Shown piece after piece: positions 1 through 7,834 of a DNA stretch of 64,000 nt. The stretch covers positions 372,001 to 436,000 of the forward strand of contig NZ_JANUEM010000003.1 in the NCBI RefSeq assembly GCF_024809855.1, read 5' to 3'. The notes beneath the pieces were generated by a model. It worked only from the letters and a program-made list of their open reading frames with translations. It made no database searches and had not been told where the DNA came from. The number at the start of each line of letters is the position of its first letter. The stretch's first letter is position 1. The translations under genes were made by a program, and so were the position numbers. This DNA comes from Rheinheimera pacifica. GTDB taxonomy: Bacteria > Pseudomonadota > Gammaproteobacteria > Enterobacterales > Alteromonadaceae.

Positions 1-430
1 GGCGCTGGTAGTCGCTTTTTAGCAGTTGCTGGTGTGCGTGCTGGCCATGAATACTCAGTAAATGCTGGCCTAAGGCTTTAAGCTGCTGCGCCGGTACCTG
101 TACGCCATTAATGTAACCACGCGAGCGGCCCTCACTGTTTACTACGCGCCGTACAATGCACTCGTGGCCCATGGCGAGATCTTGCTCTGTCAGCCACTGT
201 TGGGCGGCTTTAAGTTTACTGATATCGAAGCTGGCGACGATATCGGCTTTGTCTGCACCGGGGCGCACTACACTGGCATCAGCCCGCTCGCCCAAACACA
301 GTGATAAAGCGTCAATCGCGATAGATTTACCGGCACCGGTTTCACCGGTAATGGTAGACATACCACTGGCCCAGTCTATTTCCAGCGCGCGGACAATAGC
401 AAAATTACTGATATGCAGATGACACAGCAT
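1..430 (-). CDS. recN: DNA repair protein RecN (N-terminal part, cut by window edge)
   Basis: RecN is an SMC-like ATPase that acts with RecA in double-strand break repair. Only about 143 N-terminal residues are present; the frame runs off the left edge with no stop. It opens at the ATG complementary to 428-430, reads [20 protein letters not shown], and carries Walker A GETGAGKS at about residues 29-36. The GYINGVQVP segment near residue 117 is also typical of RecN. It lies downstream of nadK on the same strand, but LexA-box-like sequences in the 109-bp gap imply its own SOS promoter. Confidence 0.95.
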   Translation of the reverse strand, partial: MLCHLHISNFAIVRALEIDWASGMSTITGETGAGKSIAIDALSLCLGERADASVVRPGADKADIVASFDISKLKAAQQWLTEQDLAMGHECIVRRVVNSEGRSRGYINGVQVPAQQLKALGQHLLSIHGQHAHQQLLKSDYQR

Positions 431-469
431 ACGATGCTCCAACCTGAATAAAGTTACGCTACAGAATAA

Positions 470-485
470 CTGTGAAAAATAACAG
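470..485 (-). promoter_or_regulatory. LexA (SOS) box upstream of recN
   Basis: CTGTGAAAAATAACAG matches the gammaproteobacterial LexA consensus CTGT-N8-ACAG exactly. It lies 40-55 bp upstream of the recN start codon, where a repressor would cover the promoter. recN is a classic strongly SOS-induced gene with more than one box, so context agrees. Confidence 0.85.
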
Positions 486-513
486 TGTTTATTTATACAG
501 TAACTTTATACAG
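485..513 (-). promoter_or_regulatory. secondary LexA-like boxes of recN
   Basis: Two weaker overlapping matches adjoin the perfect box: GTGTTTATTTATACAG (485-500, one of eight key bases off) and CAGTAACTTTATACAG (498-513, two off). Tandem boxes would give cooperative, tight repression as known for recN in E. coli. The second is plausible, the third doubtful. Confidence 0.5.
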
Positions 514-539
514 GAATTGTACAATAGGCAAGCAGCGGT

Positions 540-1421
540 TTAATAAAGTTTGCTGCCCCAGCCCAATTTATTGCGTAGCACATGAAAGTAGCTGTAACCC
601 GGAGGATGCACCAGCCGAAGTGGTGTAGGGTGTTTGCGGATATAGATATCATCGCCAGGCATTACCGCCAGAATAACGTGGCTGTCGCAGCTTATTTGCA
701 GGTGGGCATCGTTAGTACTGGCTACTTTAAGCCTGATTTCGCTATTGCCAGATACCACCAGCGGCCTGCTACTTAACGTATGCGGAAACATGGGTACCAG
801 GCTGACGGCGTCTAAATCGGGTGTCAGGATTGGGCCGCCGCCGGACAATGAATAAGCGGTAGAACCGGTAGGAGTGCTGATAATAAGGCCGTCGGAGCGT
901 TGGCTGTAAACAAACTCGTTATTGATATAGGCTTCAAACTCTATCATATGCGCTACTTTATCGGCGTGTAGCACCGCTTCGTTTACGGCGCTGTTGCTGC
1001 TTTTTACTGTGCCGTGGCGGTGTACGGATATTTCCAGCAGGTTACGCTTTTCGGTAACAAAATTACCGGCCAGCACTTCACTTAGTGGCTGCTGAAAGTT
1101 TTCCGGTGCCAAATCGGTTAAAAAACCTAAATTACCACGGTTAACACCCAATACCGCCACATCAAAGCGCGCCAATACTCGGGCGGCCCCCAGCATATTG
1201 CCATCGCCACCAACCACTATGGCCAGATCGCACTTTTTACCCAGCTCAACCAGATCCAGTATTTCTACTCCCGGTAGCGTAAGCGACTGGGCTACGCGTT
1301 CTTCAACGTACACTTTCAGCCCCTGCTGTTGTAAAAAACTGTACAGGCTTATCAATGTATTATTAGCGCCCTGATGGTGTGGTTTGCCAATCAGGCCAAC
1401 GGTGGTAAAGGCATGTTGCAT
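540..1421 (-). CDS. nadK: NAD kinase
   Basis: Cytoplasmic ATP-dependent phosphorylation of NAD+ to NADP+. At 293 residues it has the usual gammaproteobacterial length. The GGDGN nucleotide-binding/catalytic motif is at about residues 71-75, followed by NEAV near 145 and the TPTGSTAY segment near 185. It is divergent from hrcA, with 126 bp between the two starts, and precedes recN on the same strand. The nadK-recN / grpE neighbourhood is conserved in gammaproteobacteria, except that hrcA is inserted here. Confidence 0.97.
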   Translation of the reverse strand: MQHAFTTVGLIGKPHHQGANNTLISLYSFLQQQGLKVYVEERVAQSLTLPGVEILDLVELGKKCDLAIVVGGDGNMLGAARVLARFDVAVLGVNRGNLGFLTDLAPENFQQPLSEVLAGNFVTEKRNLLEISVHRHGTVKSSNSAVNEAVLHADKVAHMIEFEAYINNEFVYSQRSDGLIISTPTGSTAYSLSGGGPILTPDLDAVSLVPMFPHTLSSRPLVVSGNSEIRLKVASTNDAHLQISCDSHVILAVMPGDDIYIRKHPTPLRLVHPPGYSYFHVLRNKLGWGSKLY

Positions 1422-1490
1422 AGCAGTTTCCTTTCAATGCGTTAGTGCAGTATAACGGCAGCATGCACCGGACACTAGCACCCTGTTTTA

Positions 1491-1518
1491 CTTGAATTGG
1501 TGCTTAATGCCCCCATAT
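1491..1518 (+). promoter_or_regulatory. sigma-32 heat-shock promoter of hrcA-grpE
   Basis: CTTGAA at 1491-1496, a 14-bp spacer and CCCCATAT at 1511-1518 fit the RpoH consensus (CTTGAA, N13-17, CCCCATNT) closely. Transcription would start near 1524, about 25 nt before the hrcA ATG. An imperfect inverted repeat (TAGCACC at 1476-1482, GGTGCTTA at 1499-1506) overlaps it. Confidence 0.85.
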
Positions 1519-1547
1519 CCAAGCTCAATGATGAATGAGTATGTTGC

Positions 1548-2579
1548 ATGACGTTAGCCCTGAACCGATCTGAGTTGATTTTAAAGCTGATTGTTGAACA
1601 GTATCTGCTGGATGGCCAGCCGGTATCGTCAAAGTTGCTGGCGGATCATGCTCAGTTGGCTGTCAGCTCGGCCACAGTGCGTAACACCATGATGGCGCTG
1701 GAGCAGCAGGGTTTAATTCGCTCGCCGCATACCTCGGCCGGGCGTATTCCCACCACGGCGGGTATTCGCTTATTTATCGATAAAATGCTGCAACTGCAAC
1801 CGCTGACCAGCATGTGGAATAATGAGTTACAGCGCAGGCTGACACCGCAGTTGCCGGTGTCTTTGTTATGCCAGCAAGCCGGGCAGTTACTGACTAACCT
1901 TACCGGCTTTGTCGCTATTGTCAGTGCGCCTAAAGCCGATGGCCGTATTGTGCGGCAAATTGATTTAGTGCGTTTAGCCAGTGACAGGTTGCTATTGGTG
2001 GTAATAGATGAAGACGGCGATATTTTGCACCGCGTGCTGCACTGCGAAAGTGCCATTGATAGCAACACATTAAGTAAAGCGCTGTGCTTGTTAAACGCGG
2101 CTTTGGGCGGCGGTGGGCAGTGGCAGGATGGAATCGAGCGGCTTGGCAGCATAGTGCGTAACGAAACCGGTGTGAGTCAGCAACTATTACAAAAAGTATT
2201 GGGGCAACTGAGCCTGGATGAGCTACAGCAGCATCAACCGTTAATATATGGCCAGCACCAGTTATTGCTGGCACCGGAATATCAGCAAAACCCCGCACTG
2301 CAGCAGGTAATGCAAATGCTGGAGCAACCTGACGGCCTGATCCGTTTGTTACAGAGCATAACTCAGGATGACCAGCCCAAACTATTGCTGGGTAAAGAAT
2401 CGGGCTTTATTGAGCTGGCGAACGTTAGTGTCATAGTGCAGCGTTACCAGCAACAACCAAAACGTTTTATTGCTTTATTGGGGCCGCGCAGAATGAATTA
2501 CGCCCGGCTAATCCCGTTAGTTGAAGCCTGTGCGCGCCAATTAAATTTAAACTTGAATCGGCGCCAGGTATCCCCATAA
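1548..2579 (+). CDS. hrcA: Heat-inducible transcription repressor HrcA
   Basis: HrcA binds CIRCE operators and represses chaperone genes until titrated away from GroEL on heat shock. The 343-residue protein has the family's N-terminal winged helix (LILKLIVEQYLLDGQPVSSK near residues 10-29, then SATVRNTMMALEQQGLI) with the SPHTSAGRIPT segment after it. The long C-terminal regulatory domain ends with a YARLIPLVE motif. It lies 30 bp upstream of grpE on the same strand, so the two are probably one operon. HrcA is uncommon in gammaproteobacteria, which rely mainly on sigma-32; here both are apparent. No proper CIRCE is visible in this window; its main target (groESL) would be elsewhere. Confidence 0.95.
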   Translation: MTLALNRSELILKLIVEQYLLDGQPVSSKLLADHAQLAVSSATVRNTMMALEQQGLIRSPHTSAGRIPTTAGIRLFIDKMLQLQPLTSMWNNELQRRLTPQLPVSLLCQQAGQLLTNLTGFVAIVSAPKADGRIVRQIDLVRLASDRLLLVVIDEDGDILHRVLHCESAIDSNTLSKALCLLNAALGGGGQWQDGIERLGSIVRNETGVSQQLLQKVLGQLSLDELQQHQPLIYGQHQLLLAPEYQQNPALQQVMQMLEQPDGLIRLLQSITQDDQPKLLLGKESGFIELANVSVIVQRYQQQPKRFIALLGPRRMNYARLIPLVEACARQLNLNLNRRQVSP

Positions 2580-2609
2580 TACACCTACTTAATTTGGGAG
2601 TAGTAACAC

Positions 2610-3173
2610 ATGACAGAGCAACACCAGCCAAACGACAATGCGCCAGAACAAGCTAATGAACATGCCGATACAGTAGAACTGTCGGGTGAGCAGGCAATTA
2701 TTGCCAAACTTGAAGCCGAATTGGCTGATGCTAACGCCCGTGTGGCAGAGCAGCAGGATTTAATGCTGCGTATTAAGGCTGAATCTGAAAATGTACGCCG
2801 CCGTGCCGCGATGGATGTAGAAAAAGCACACAAGTTTGCCCTGGAAAAATTTGCCGGTGACTTGTTACCGGTGGTAGATAACCTGGAGCGGGCCCTGGGC
2901 TTTATCAACCGTGAAGATGAAGCGTTAAAAGGGGTGGTTGAAGGCGTTGAACTGACTCTGAAAAGCTTCCTGGATACGGTAGCAAAATATGGCGTAAACC
3001 AAATTGACCCGCAAGGCCAGCCATTTAACCCAGAGCACCACCAGGCGATGAGCATTCAGCCATCTGCTGATGTGGCACCTAATACCGTTACCTTTGTCAT
3101 GCAAAAGGGCTACGAGCTAAACGGCCGTTTATTACGCCCGGCAATGGTAGGTGTATCTAAAGCGCCGGACTAA
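2610..3173 (+). CDS. grpE: Nucleotide exchange factor GrpE
   Basis: Co-chaperone that releases ADP from DnaK. The 187-residue protein shows an acidic, poorly conserved N-terminus, a long coiled-coil helix (residues about 30-85, heptad-like [16 protein letters not shown]) and the C-terminal beta domain. The signature there is [20 protein letters not shown]. The ribosome site TTGGGAG lies upstream of the ATG at 2610. It is second in the hrcA-grpE transcript and is closed by a strong hairpin. Confidence 0.97.
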   Translation: MTEQHQPNDNAPEQANEHADTVELSGEQAIIAKLEAELADANARVAEQQDLMLRIKAESENVRRRAAMDVEKAHKFALEKFAGDLLPVVDNLERALGFINREDEALKGVVEGVELTLKSFLDTVAKYGVNQIDPQGQPFNPEHHQAMSIQPSADVAPNTVTFVMQKGYELNGRLLRPAMVGVSKAPD

Positions 3174-3187
3174 TTGTTATCTGATGT

Positions 3188-3217
3188 AAAAAAACCGGCT
3201 TTAATACCGGTTTTTTT
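3188..3217. terminator. bidirectional Rho-independent terminator (grpE / CE12 gene)
   Basis: AACCGG ... CCGGTT stem flanked by an A7 run on the left and a T7 run on the right, so it works on both strands. It sits between the convergent grpE and acetylesterase genes and overlaps the last codons of the latter. Confidence 0.9.
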
Positions 3218-3968
3218 ACAATAATTCCCGATATATGTAAGCCGCCAGCGGGTGCTGCTGGTGTTTTAAATCCTGCACAAAAAACTGTGCTATTTTGCTG
3301 GCGCCCTGCAGTGTCAGGTGGGTGTTATCTGTAGTGCCTGCCGGAAACTTTTGATACAAACCTGCCGGTACCTGAATAAAATACGGCTGGCTGTTATCTT
3401 TGCCCTGCTGTTGCCAGAAATCACAGCTTTGCTGCTGTAAATCAAAAAAGCTGACTTCTGCTTCTTTGGCTACTTTGGCTGCCGCAGTGGCGTAATCGGC
3501 TAAATCACGTTTTAAGCTGCCATCTTCGGCAAAGTTACGCCGGCAAATTGAGCTGGCCAGCATAGGTGTGGCGCCACGCTCACGTACATCTGCAATAAAT
3601 TGTGTTAAAAACGTCTGATAATCACTGTCAAAAGCGGCATAACGTGCCGGGTCTGACTCTTTGGAGTCATTATGGCCAAACTGGATCAGCACATAATCGC
3701 CGTTGCCAAGTTCGCTTAACAGTAATTGCCAGCGACCTTCAGTTAAAAAGCGCCGCGTGCTGCGGCCATTAGCGGCATGATTCACTACCGTTAGCTGTGG
3801 CAATAAAAATTGCGGCAGCAACTGGCCCCAGCCGCGCTCGGGGTAAGCCAGGTTGGGTTTATCCGACATAGTCGAGTCGCCGACCAGATGCAATTTTACC
3901 GGTTTTATTTCAGTAGCTTGTGCCTGGCTCAAGCCAAAGCATAAAGCCAGGATCAGCAGAGACTTCAT
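3216..3968 (-). CDS. Rhamnogalacturonan acetylesterase-like SGNH hydrolase (CE12)
   Basis: Removes acetyl groups from pectin. The 250-residue protein begins with a Sec signal peptide (MKSLLILALCFGLSQAQA). The SGNH blocks are all visible: GDST with nucleophile Ser at about residue 32, NHAANGRSTR, QFGHNDSKESD, and the catalytic Asp-His in DNTHLTLQG near residue 214. The length and the GDSTMSD opening are typical of CE12. It is 3 bp downstream of the pectinesterase gene on the same strand, so they form a de-esterification operon. The exact acetylated substrate (rhamnogalacturonan or homogalacturonan) cannot be read from sequence. Confidence 0.88.
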   Translation of the reverse strand: MKSLLILALCFGLSQAQATEIKPVKLHLVGDSTMSDKPNLAYPERGWGQLLPQFLLPQLTVVNHAANGRSTRRFLTEGRWQLLLSELGNGDYVLIQFGHNDSKESDPARYAAFDSDYQTFLTQFIADVRERGATPMLASSICRRNFAEDGSLKRDLADYATAAAKVAKEAEVSFFDLQQQSCDFWQQQGKDNSQPYFIQVPAGLYQKFPAGTTDNTHLTLQGASKIAQFFVQDLKHQQHPLAAYIYRELL

Positions 3969-3971
3969 CTG

Positions 3972-4979
3972 TTATTCCTTATTCAGTTGCAGCAGCATTT
4001 TTACTTGTTGCTCTGGATCCCAGCGGCCGGCAAAAGTCCACTTAGCCGTGATTTGCTCTGGCGATAGTTGTGATAGATGCCCGGCCAAATTGGCAGCAAG
4101 CCACGGATAAATAACCTGCTCGTTATCGCTGTGGCCAAAATAGTAGCGGTCGCCCCACAGGTTGGCGCGGTCGCGCTCTGGCTCGGTCGGGTAGGTGTGG
4201 CGGAATATCGGCTTATCGGCCATATTCTGGCTGTACTGGTTATTAATCAGGTAAAACTGCGCATCATAATGGCGCCGGCCCAGCATAAATCCCGGCACGC
4301 CGTCAAAGCGCGAGTCACGTACCACCATTTTTTGCTGCTCGTTTAATTCGCCGTCATGCCACAACGTTGCGTAGGCTTTTTTATTAACAAAAGTGCTGTT
4401 ACTGAAAAATGCCCAGCCACGCGGGCACACCATGTCGGTATGGCCTTCAAAGTAGCAGTTGTCGTGGTAATACATGCCATCGGTTTTATTCCACAGGCTT
4501 AAGGTGTCGGCACCGCCGGCAATAATACGGCAGTTAGCGGTAATAATACGGGTTGCCTGCTCAAAGCCACGTACAGCAAACTGATGCTCGTTATCGCCGG
4601 TTAGTTCGCCATAACTGTTTACAATACTGATATTTAACAATGCAATGTCACTGGCACGGATATTTACCACTGCCGCGCCCCAATCGCTGGGGTGCTGTTT
4701 TAACCAGTTTGTGCGCAGCTCTGCCACACGAATTTCGGTGTTATCTGCACCTGCACCAATCAGCGCCACTTTATTGCGGGTGAGGTAAATTTTCTCGGTA
4801 TATACGCCGGGGCCAATCTGAATAATGGCCTGAGTATCGTTATCCGGCAGGCTGTTTATCGCCTGCTGAATACTGCGAAAGGGCGCATCACCGCTTTGTG
4901 CCACCTGCAGGCGGATGATATCGGCGAAGCTGGTTGTACTAAACAGCAGTAGCAGGATGAATAGAAAGGCTTTTTGCAT
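3972..4979 (-). CDS. Pectinesterase-like protein (CE8)
   Basis: Exported right-handed beta-helix enzyme expected to demethylate pectin. Signal peptide at residues 1-19 (ending TTSFA); the FRSIQQAINSLP and GPGVYTEKI segments are the usual CE8 opening. Catalytic Asp candidates lie in ADTLSLW (about 157-160) and HTDMV (180-184), with the Arg in LGRR (233-236). Compared with the canonical QDT / VDFIFG / LGRPW motifs, the transition-state Gln is Ala and the second block reads TDMVCPRGW, so this is a divergent subfamily. First gene of the CE8-CE12 pair. Confidence 0.85.
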   Translation of the reverse strand: MQKAFLFILLLLFSTTSFADIIRLQVAQSGDAPFRSIQQAINSLPDNDTQAIIQIGPGVYTEKIYLTRNKVALIGAGADNTEIRVAELRTNWLKQHPSDWGAAVVNIRASDIALLNISIVNSYGELTGDNEHQFAVRGFEQATRIITANCRIIAGGADTLSLWNKTDGMYYHDNCYFEGHTDMVCPRGWAFFSNSTFVNKKAYATLWHDGELNEQQKMVVRDSRFDGVPGFMLGRRHYDAQFYLINNQYSQNMADKPIFRHTYPTEPERDRANLWGDRYYFGHSDNEQVIYPWLAANLAGHLSQLSPEQITAKWTFAGRWDPEQQVKMLLQLNKE

Positions 4980-5033
4980 ATTTTTGATTCCAAAAAAAGC
5001 CGGTACTACAAGATTCCCGGGGCAACTTAGCGA

Positions 5034-5199
5034 GAATCGACTTGCCCTAAGCTAACCGTTAAAACTCCGGATGCTGACAAATTCGCCTGGAGCGAATTTG
5101 AACAGCTGCGCTGGCCCACCGGGCAAACTTCATGGATGAAGTTTGTAATCGAGCCCCCAGGGATGGGTTTACGGCGTGTTAGCGTGGGCAAGCCGGTTC
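5034..5199 (+). repeat. structured intergenic repeat, copy A (expanded form)
   Basis: Largest of five copies. Outer arms GAATCGACTTGCCC and GGGCAAGCCGGTTC pair. An internal loop TAAG / CGTG separates them from an inner 5-bp stem CTAAC / GTTAG. Inside are the hairpin CAAACTTCAT-GG-ATGAAGTTTG and the 24-nt core GAGCC-CCC-AGGGAT-GGG-TTTACGG. Unlike the other copies it has about 70 extra nt between inner stem and hairpin, including another hairpin AAATTCGC / GCGAATTT. It fills the gap between the DUF4861-GH105 gene and the CE8 gene, antisense to both. Confidence 0.85.
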
Positions 5200-5238
5200 G
5201 TGCCGAAGCATCACAACCGGCTAAACACAGGAAGAAGC

Positions 5239-7710
5239 TTAGTGAGTACCAAGCAGTTTGGCTATTTGCACGCCAGCCATAATAAAGGGACCGTTGGCTT
5301 TAGCGTCGTTACGGAATACCGGTTCACTCATATAGTATTCGTAGCTACCATCACGGCCAAAGCCTAAACCGGCAACCTGGCAGGTATTGACTAAGCTTAT
5401 GCTGTTATCCGGGTGTACCAGAATAAATTCATTTACCAGGCCTTCGTAAGCTTTTGCAGCGGTGGCTTTGTAACTGACATCCAGATAACCGTTATTTACG
5501 CCTTTAGCAAAGAAGTAAGTAAACATGCCGCTGGCAGAGGATTCTAAATAGTTACCCGGTGCGTTGGGTTTATCCAAAATTTGATACCAGGTGCCGGTAT
5601 TTGCATCCTGTACTTTTACCAGCGCTTCGGCCAGCTCGGCTGCCATATCCAGTAATGGTTGGCGCAATTCGGTTTGCTCTTCAGGAATAATCTCCAGCAC
5701 ATCTACCAGTGCCATTGCCAGCCAGCCTAAACCACGGCCCCAGAACTGGCTTGCCAGACCGGTGTCTTTATCAGCCCAATTTTGCTTACGGGCTTCATCC
5801 CAGGCGTGGTAATACAAGCCAGTGTTAGGATCGCGTAGTTTGTCACGGCTGATAGTAAATTCTTTTACTACTTCGTCAAAAGCATGGCCTTGCTCAAAGG
5901 TTTTGCTGTAATTAGCCAGAAAGGGCATGCCCATATACACGCCGTCCAGCCATAGCTGATGCGGGTAAATTTGTTTATGCCAGAAAGCGCCCTCGCTGGT
6001 GCGTGGGTGTTCGGCTAATTGTTTGCGCAGTAAATCCAGTGCCTTTTTATACTGCGGCTTGGGGTTGCGCTGGTATTCGCGCAGCAGCATATTGCCGGTA
6101 TTTAAACTGTCGATATTATGGTTGCTGAGTTTGTAGGTGCGGATATCGCCATCGCTGGTAATGAAAGAGTCGATAACGTCTGTCAGCACCTGTTGCCACT
6201 GGGCATTAGGTTTCACTTTAAGCAGGTCGTCATAGGCTTGCAGTTGTAAGCCGGTAGTGTATTCCCATTTGCTTGGGCGCTGGCGCTCGTAATCCCAACC
6301 ACCATAAGCATAGTAAGGGGTTTGCCGTACCATTTCGCTGGCAGCTAAACGCTCGCTCCAGTTTAATGCAACATCGGCGGTTAACGGTGCGGCCTTTTGC
6401 TGCTCAGACAGCGTGGTTTTAAGCGATAGTCTGGGCGTCAGGGTAAGTTTTTCTACCTCCTGCTCAAGGTAGGCAACAAACTCGGCTTCGGTTTTAATAC
6501 CGCCAGGCTCACCATCCCAGGCCGAAAGAAAGTAATATTCCAGCTCGGTGCCTGATGGTGTCATTACTGCGACATGGCTGTTTTCATCGCCGGTCAGTTG
6601 TTTATTGGCACCGCGCTTATATAAAACGGCCATGCCGAGTTTATCGTTACCACCGGTCAGGGTTTGTTCACCCCAGGTCGCCAGATAGGTCCAGCTGTGG
6701 CCGGTAATTTCTGACTTACCATGCAGCACTTTGGTGTTGGGTAAGCGCACCAAACCAATGGCGATATTGTCCAGCGGCTCGGTTAAAGACAAGCGGGTAT
6801 GCACCAGTCGGCTACCGGCTGTCATGGACAGGTTAGCGGTTAAGTTGGTGGTTTTACCGGCAATTTGCCAGTCTTTATACTGAATTTGCAGTGCAGAATA
6901 TAAAGCGCCGTTTTCAATTACTTTGGCGGTGTGGCCGCTGACCGTAGAAACCAGTTGCACTTTTTCACCGTCCCAGTAGCCGAAACCGCCGGCACCAAGC
7001 GATTTACCTACTTTAAGGAGATCCATACCCCAGTCGGCCATTTCATGGTACGACTTATAGCCGTCCTGCCCTATCTGATGCAACACTGGCTTGCTGGTTT
7101 TATTGCCAAACACATCAAAACCGTTACGCCAGTCGAGATAAATACGATAGCCGACTTTATCGGATTCTATGCCCGGGCCTTCGTAGCGGATCCACTCGGA
7201 ATGATCAGTATATTGCGGGGGCGGAGTAAGCTCGGTAACATTTTCAAAGCTGCCACCAACGTATTTGGCATCTTGCCACTGGCCGCCGGTTTTACGCGAA
7301 ATTTCTGCCTGAGTTCGCTTGGCTAACTGCTGAGCGTTAAACAGCGCAGTATCATTAAGGATCTGCAGTTGCTTTGTTTCAACAGCTGCAAAATCAAACT
7401 GTAATAACAGGCTGTCTTTATTGCCATCGCCGTTGTGGTCAATAAGTTGCGACGGCACAGTAGTACCACCTTCCAGAGCAACTAATGCCTGGGCCTGGCT
7501 TGCTGTTACGCCAAGATCGGTAAATGGCAGCAGCAGGTTTTGCTCTTTGCGTTCAAATGTAGACGGGTTACTGACACTGAGGTTGGCAATGCTGCTGTCG
7601 TTACTGCTAACCGGCTGTGGAGCCTTAGCAGAAGGTTGTGGCGAACAAGCGCTGACAACGGCGGCAATGCTGATACTTAACAAGGTTTTGCCAAAAAGAA
7701 TGCGGGCCAT
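5239..7710 (-). CDS. DUF4861 / GH105 fusion lipoprotein (unsaturated rhamnogalacturonyl or galacturonyl hydrolase)
   Basis: An 823-residue two-domain protein. The N-terminus is a lipoprotein signal with lipobox VSAC (Cys about residue 22). Residues about 55-435 look like DUF4861, a domain of unknown function that recurs in pectin loci. Residues about 455-820 are an alpha/alpha-barrel GH105 with YYAYGGWDYERQRPSKWEYT, HPRTSEGAFWHKQIYPHQLW and FWGRGLGWLAMALVD, the family hallmarks. GH105 enzymes release unsaturated uronate from lyase products, feeding KduI. Most GH105 proteins are about 350-400 residues, so the fusion is notable. Probably periplasmic, anchored to a membrane. It is 124 bp downstream of the receptor gene on the same strand, with a terminator in between. 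Confidence 0.85.
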   Translation of the reverse strand: MARILFGKTLLSISIAAVVSACSPQPSAKAPQPVSSNDSSIANLSVSNPSTFERKEQNLLLPFTDLGVTASQAQALVALEGGTTVPSQLIDHNGDGNKDSLLLQFDFAAVETKQLQILNDTALFNAQQLAKRTQAEISRKTGGQWQDAKYVGGSFENVTELTPPPQYTDHSEWIRYEGPGIESDKVGYRIYLDWRNGFDVFGNKTSKPVLHQIGQDGYKSYHEMADWGMDLLKVGKSLGAGGFGYWDGEKVQLVSTVSGHTAKVIENGALYSALQIQYKDWQIAGKTTNLTANLSMTAGSRLVHTRLSLTEPLDNIAIGLVRLPNTKVLHGKSEITGHSWTYLATWGEQTLTGGNDKLGMAVLYKRGANKQLTGDENSHVAVMTPSGTELEYYFLSAWDGEPGGIKTEAEFVAYLEQEVEKLTLTPRLSLKTTLSEQQKAAPLTADVALNWSERLAASEMVRQTPYYAYGGWDYERQRPSKWEYTTGLQLQAYDDLLKVKPNAQWQQVLTDVIDSFITSDGDIRTYKLSNHNIDSLNTGNMLLREYQRNPKPQYKKALDLLRKQLAEHPRTSEGAFWHKQIYPHQLWLDGVYMGMPFLANYSKTFEQGHAFDEVVKEFTISRDKLRDPNTGLYYHAWDEARKQNWADKDTGLASQFWGRGLGWLAMALVDVLEIIPEEQTELRQPLLDMAAELAEALVKVQDANTGTWYQILDKPNAPGNYLESSASGMFTYFFAKGVNNGYLDVSYKATAAKAYEGLVNEFILVHPDNSISLVNTCQVAGLGFGRDGSYEYYMSEPVFRNDAKANGPFIMAGVQIAKLLGTH

Positions 7711-7793
7711 AAGGTACCTGTTATTACAATTTGTATGTCCATGTCTGATAAAACGGGCCTTCCGTGGCTCAGCGTTTTACGAAGAAACTAAAA

Positions 7794-7815
7794 CCGCTAT
7801 GCCGGAGCATAGCGG
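7794..7815 (-). terminator. Rho-independent terminator after the TonB receptor gene
   Basis: Nine-bp perfect stem CCGCTATGC / GCATAGCGG with a 4-nt loop, followed on the minus strand by TTTTAGTTTC. It lies 20 bp past the receptor stop codon and would limit transcription into the GH105 gene. Confidence 0.75.
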
Positions 7816-7834
7816 GTCATGTACAGAGGCGTTA

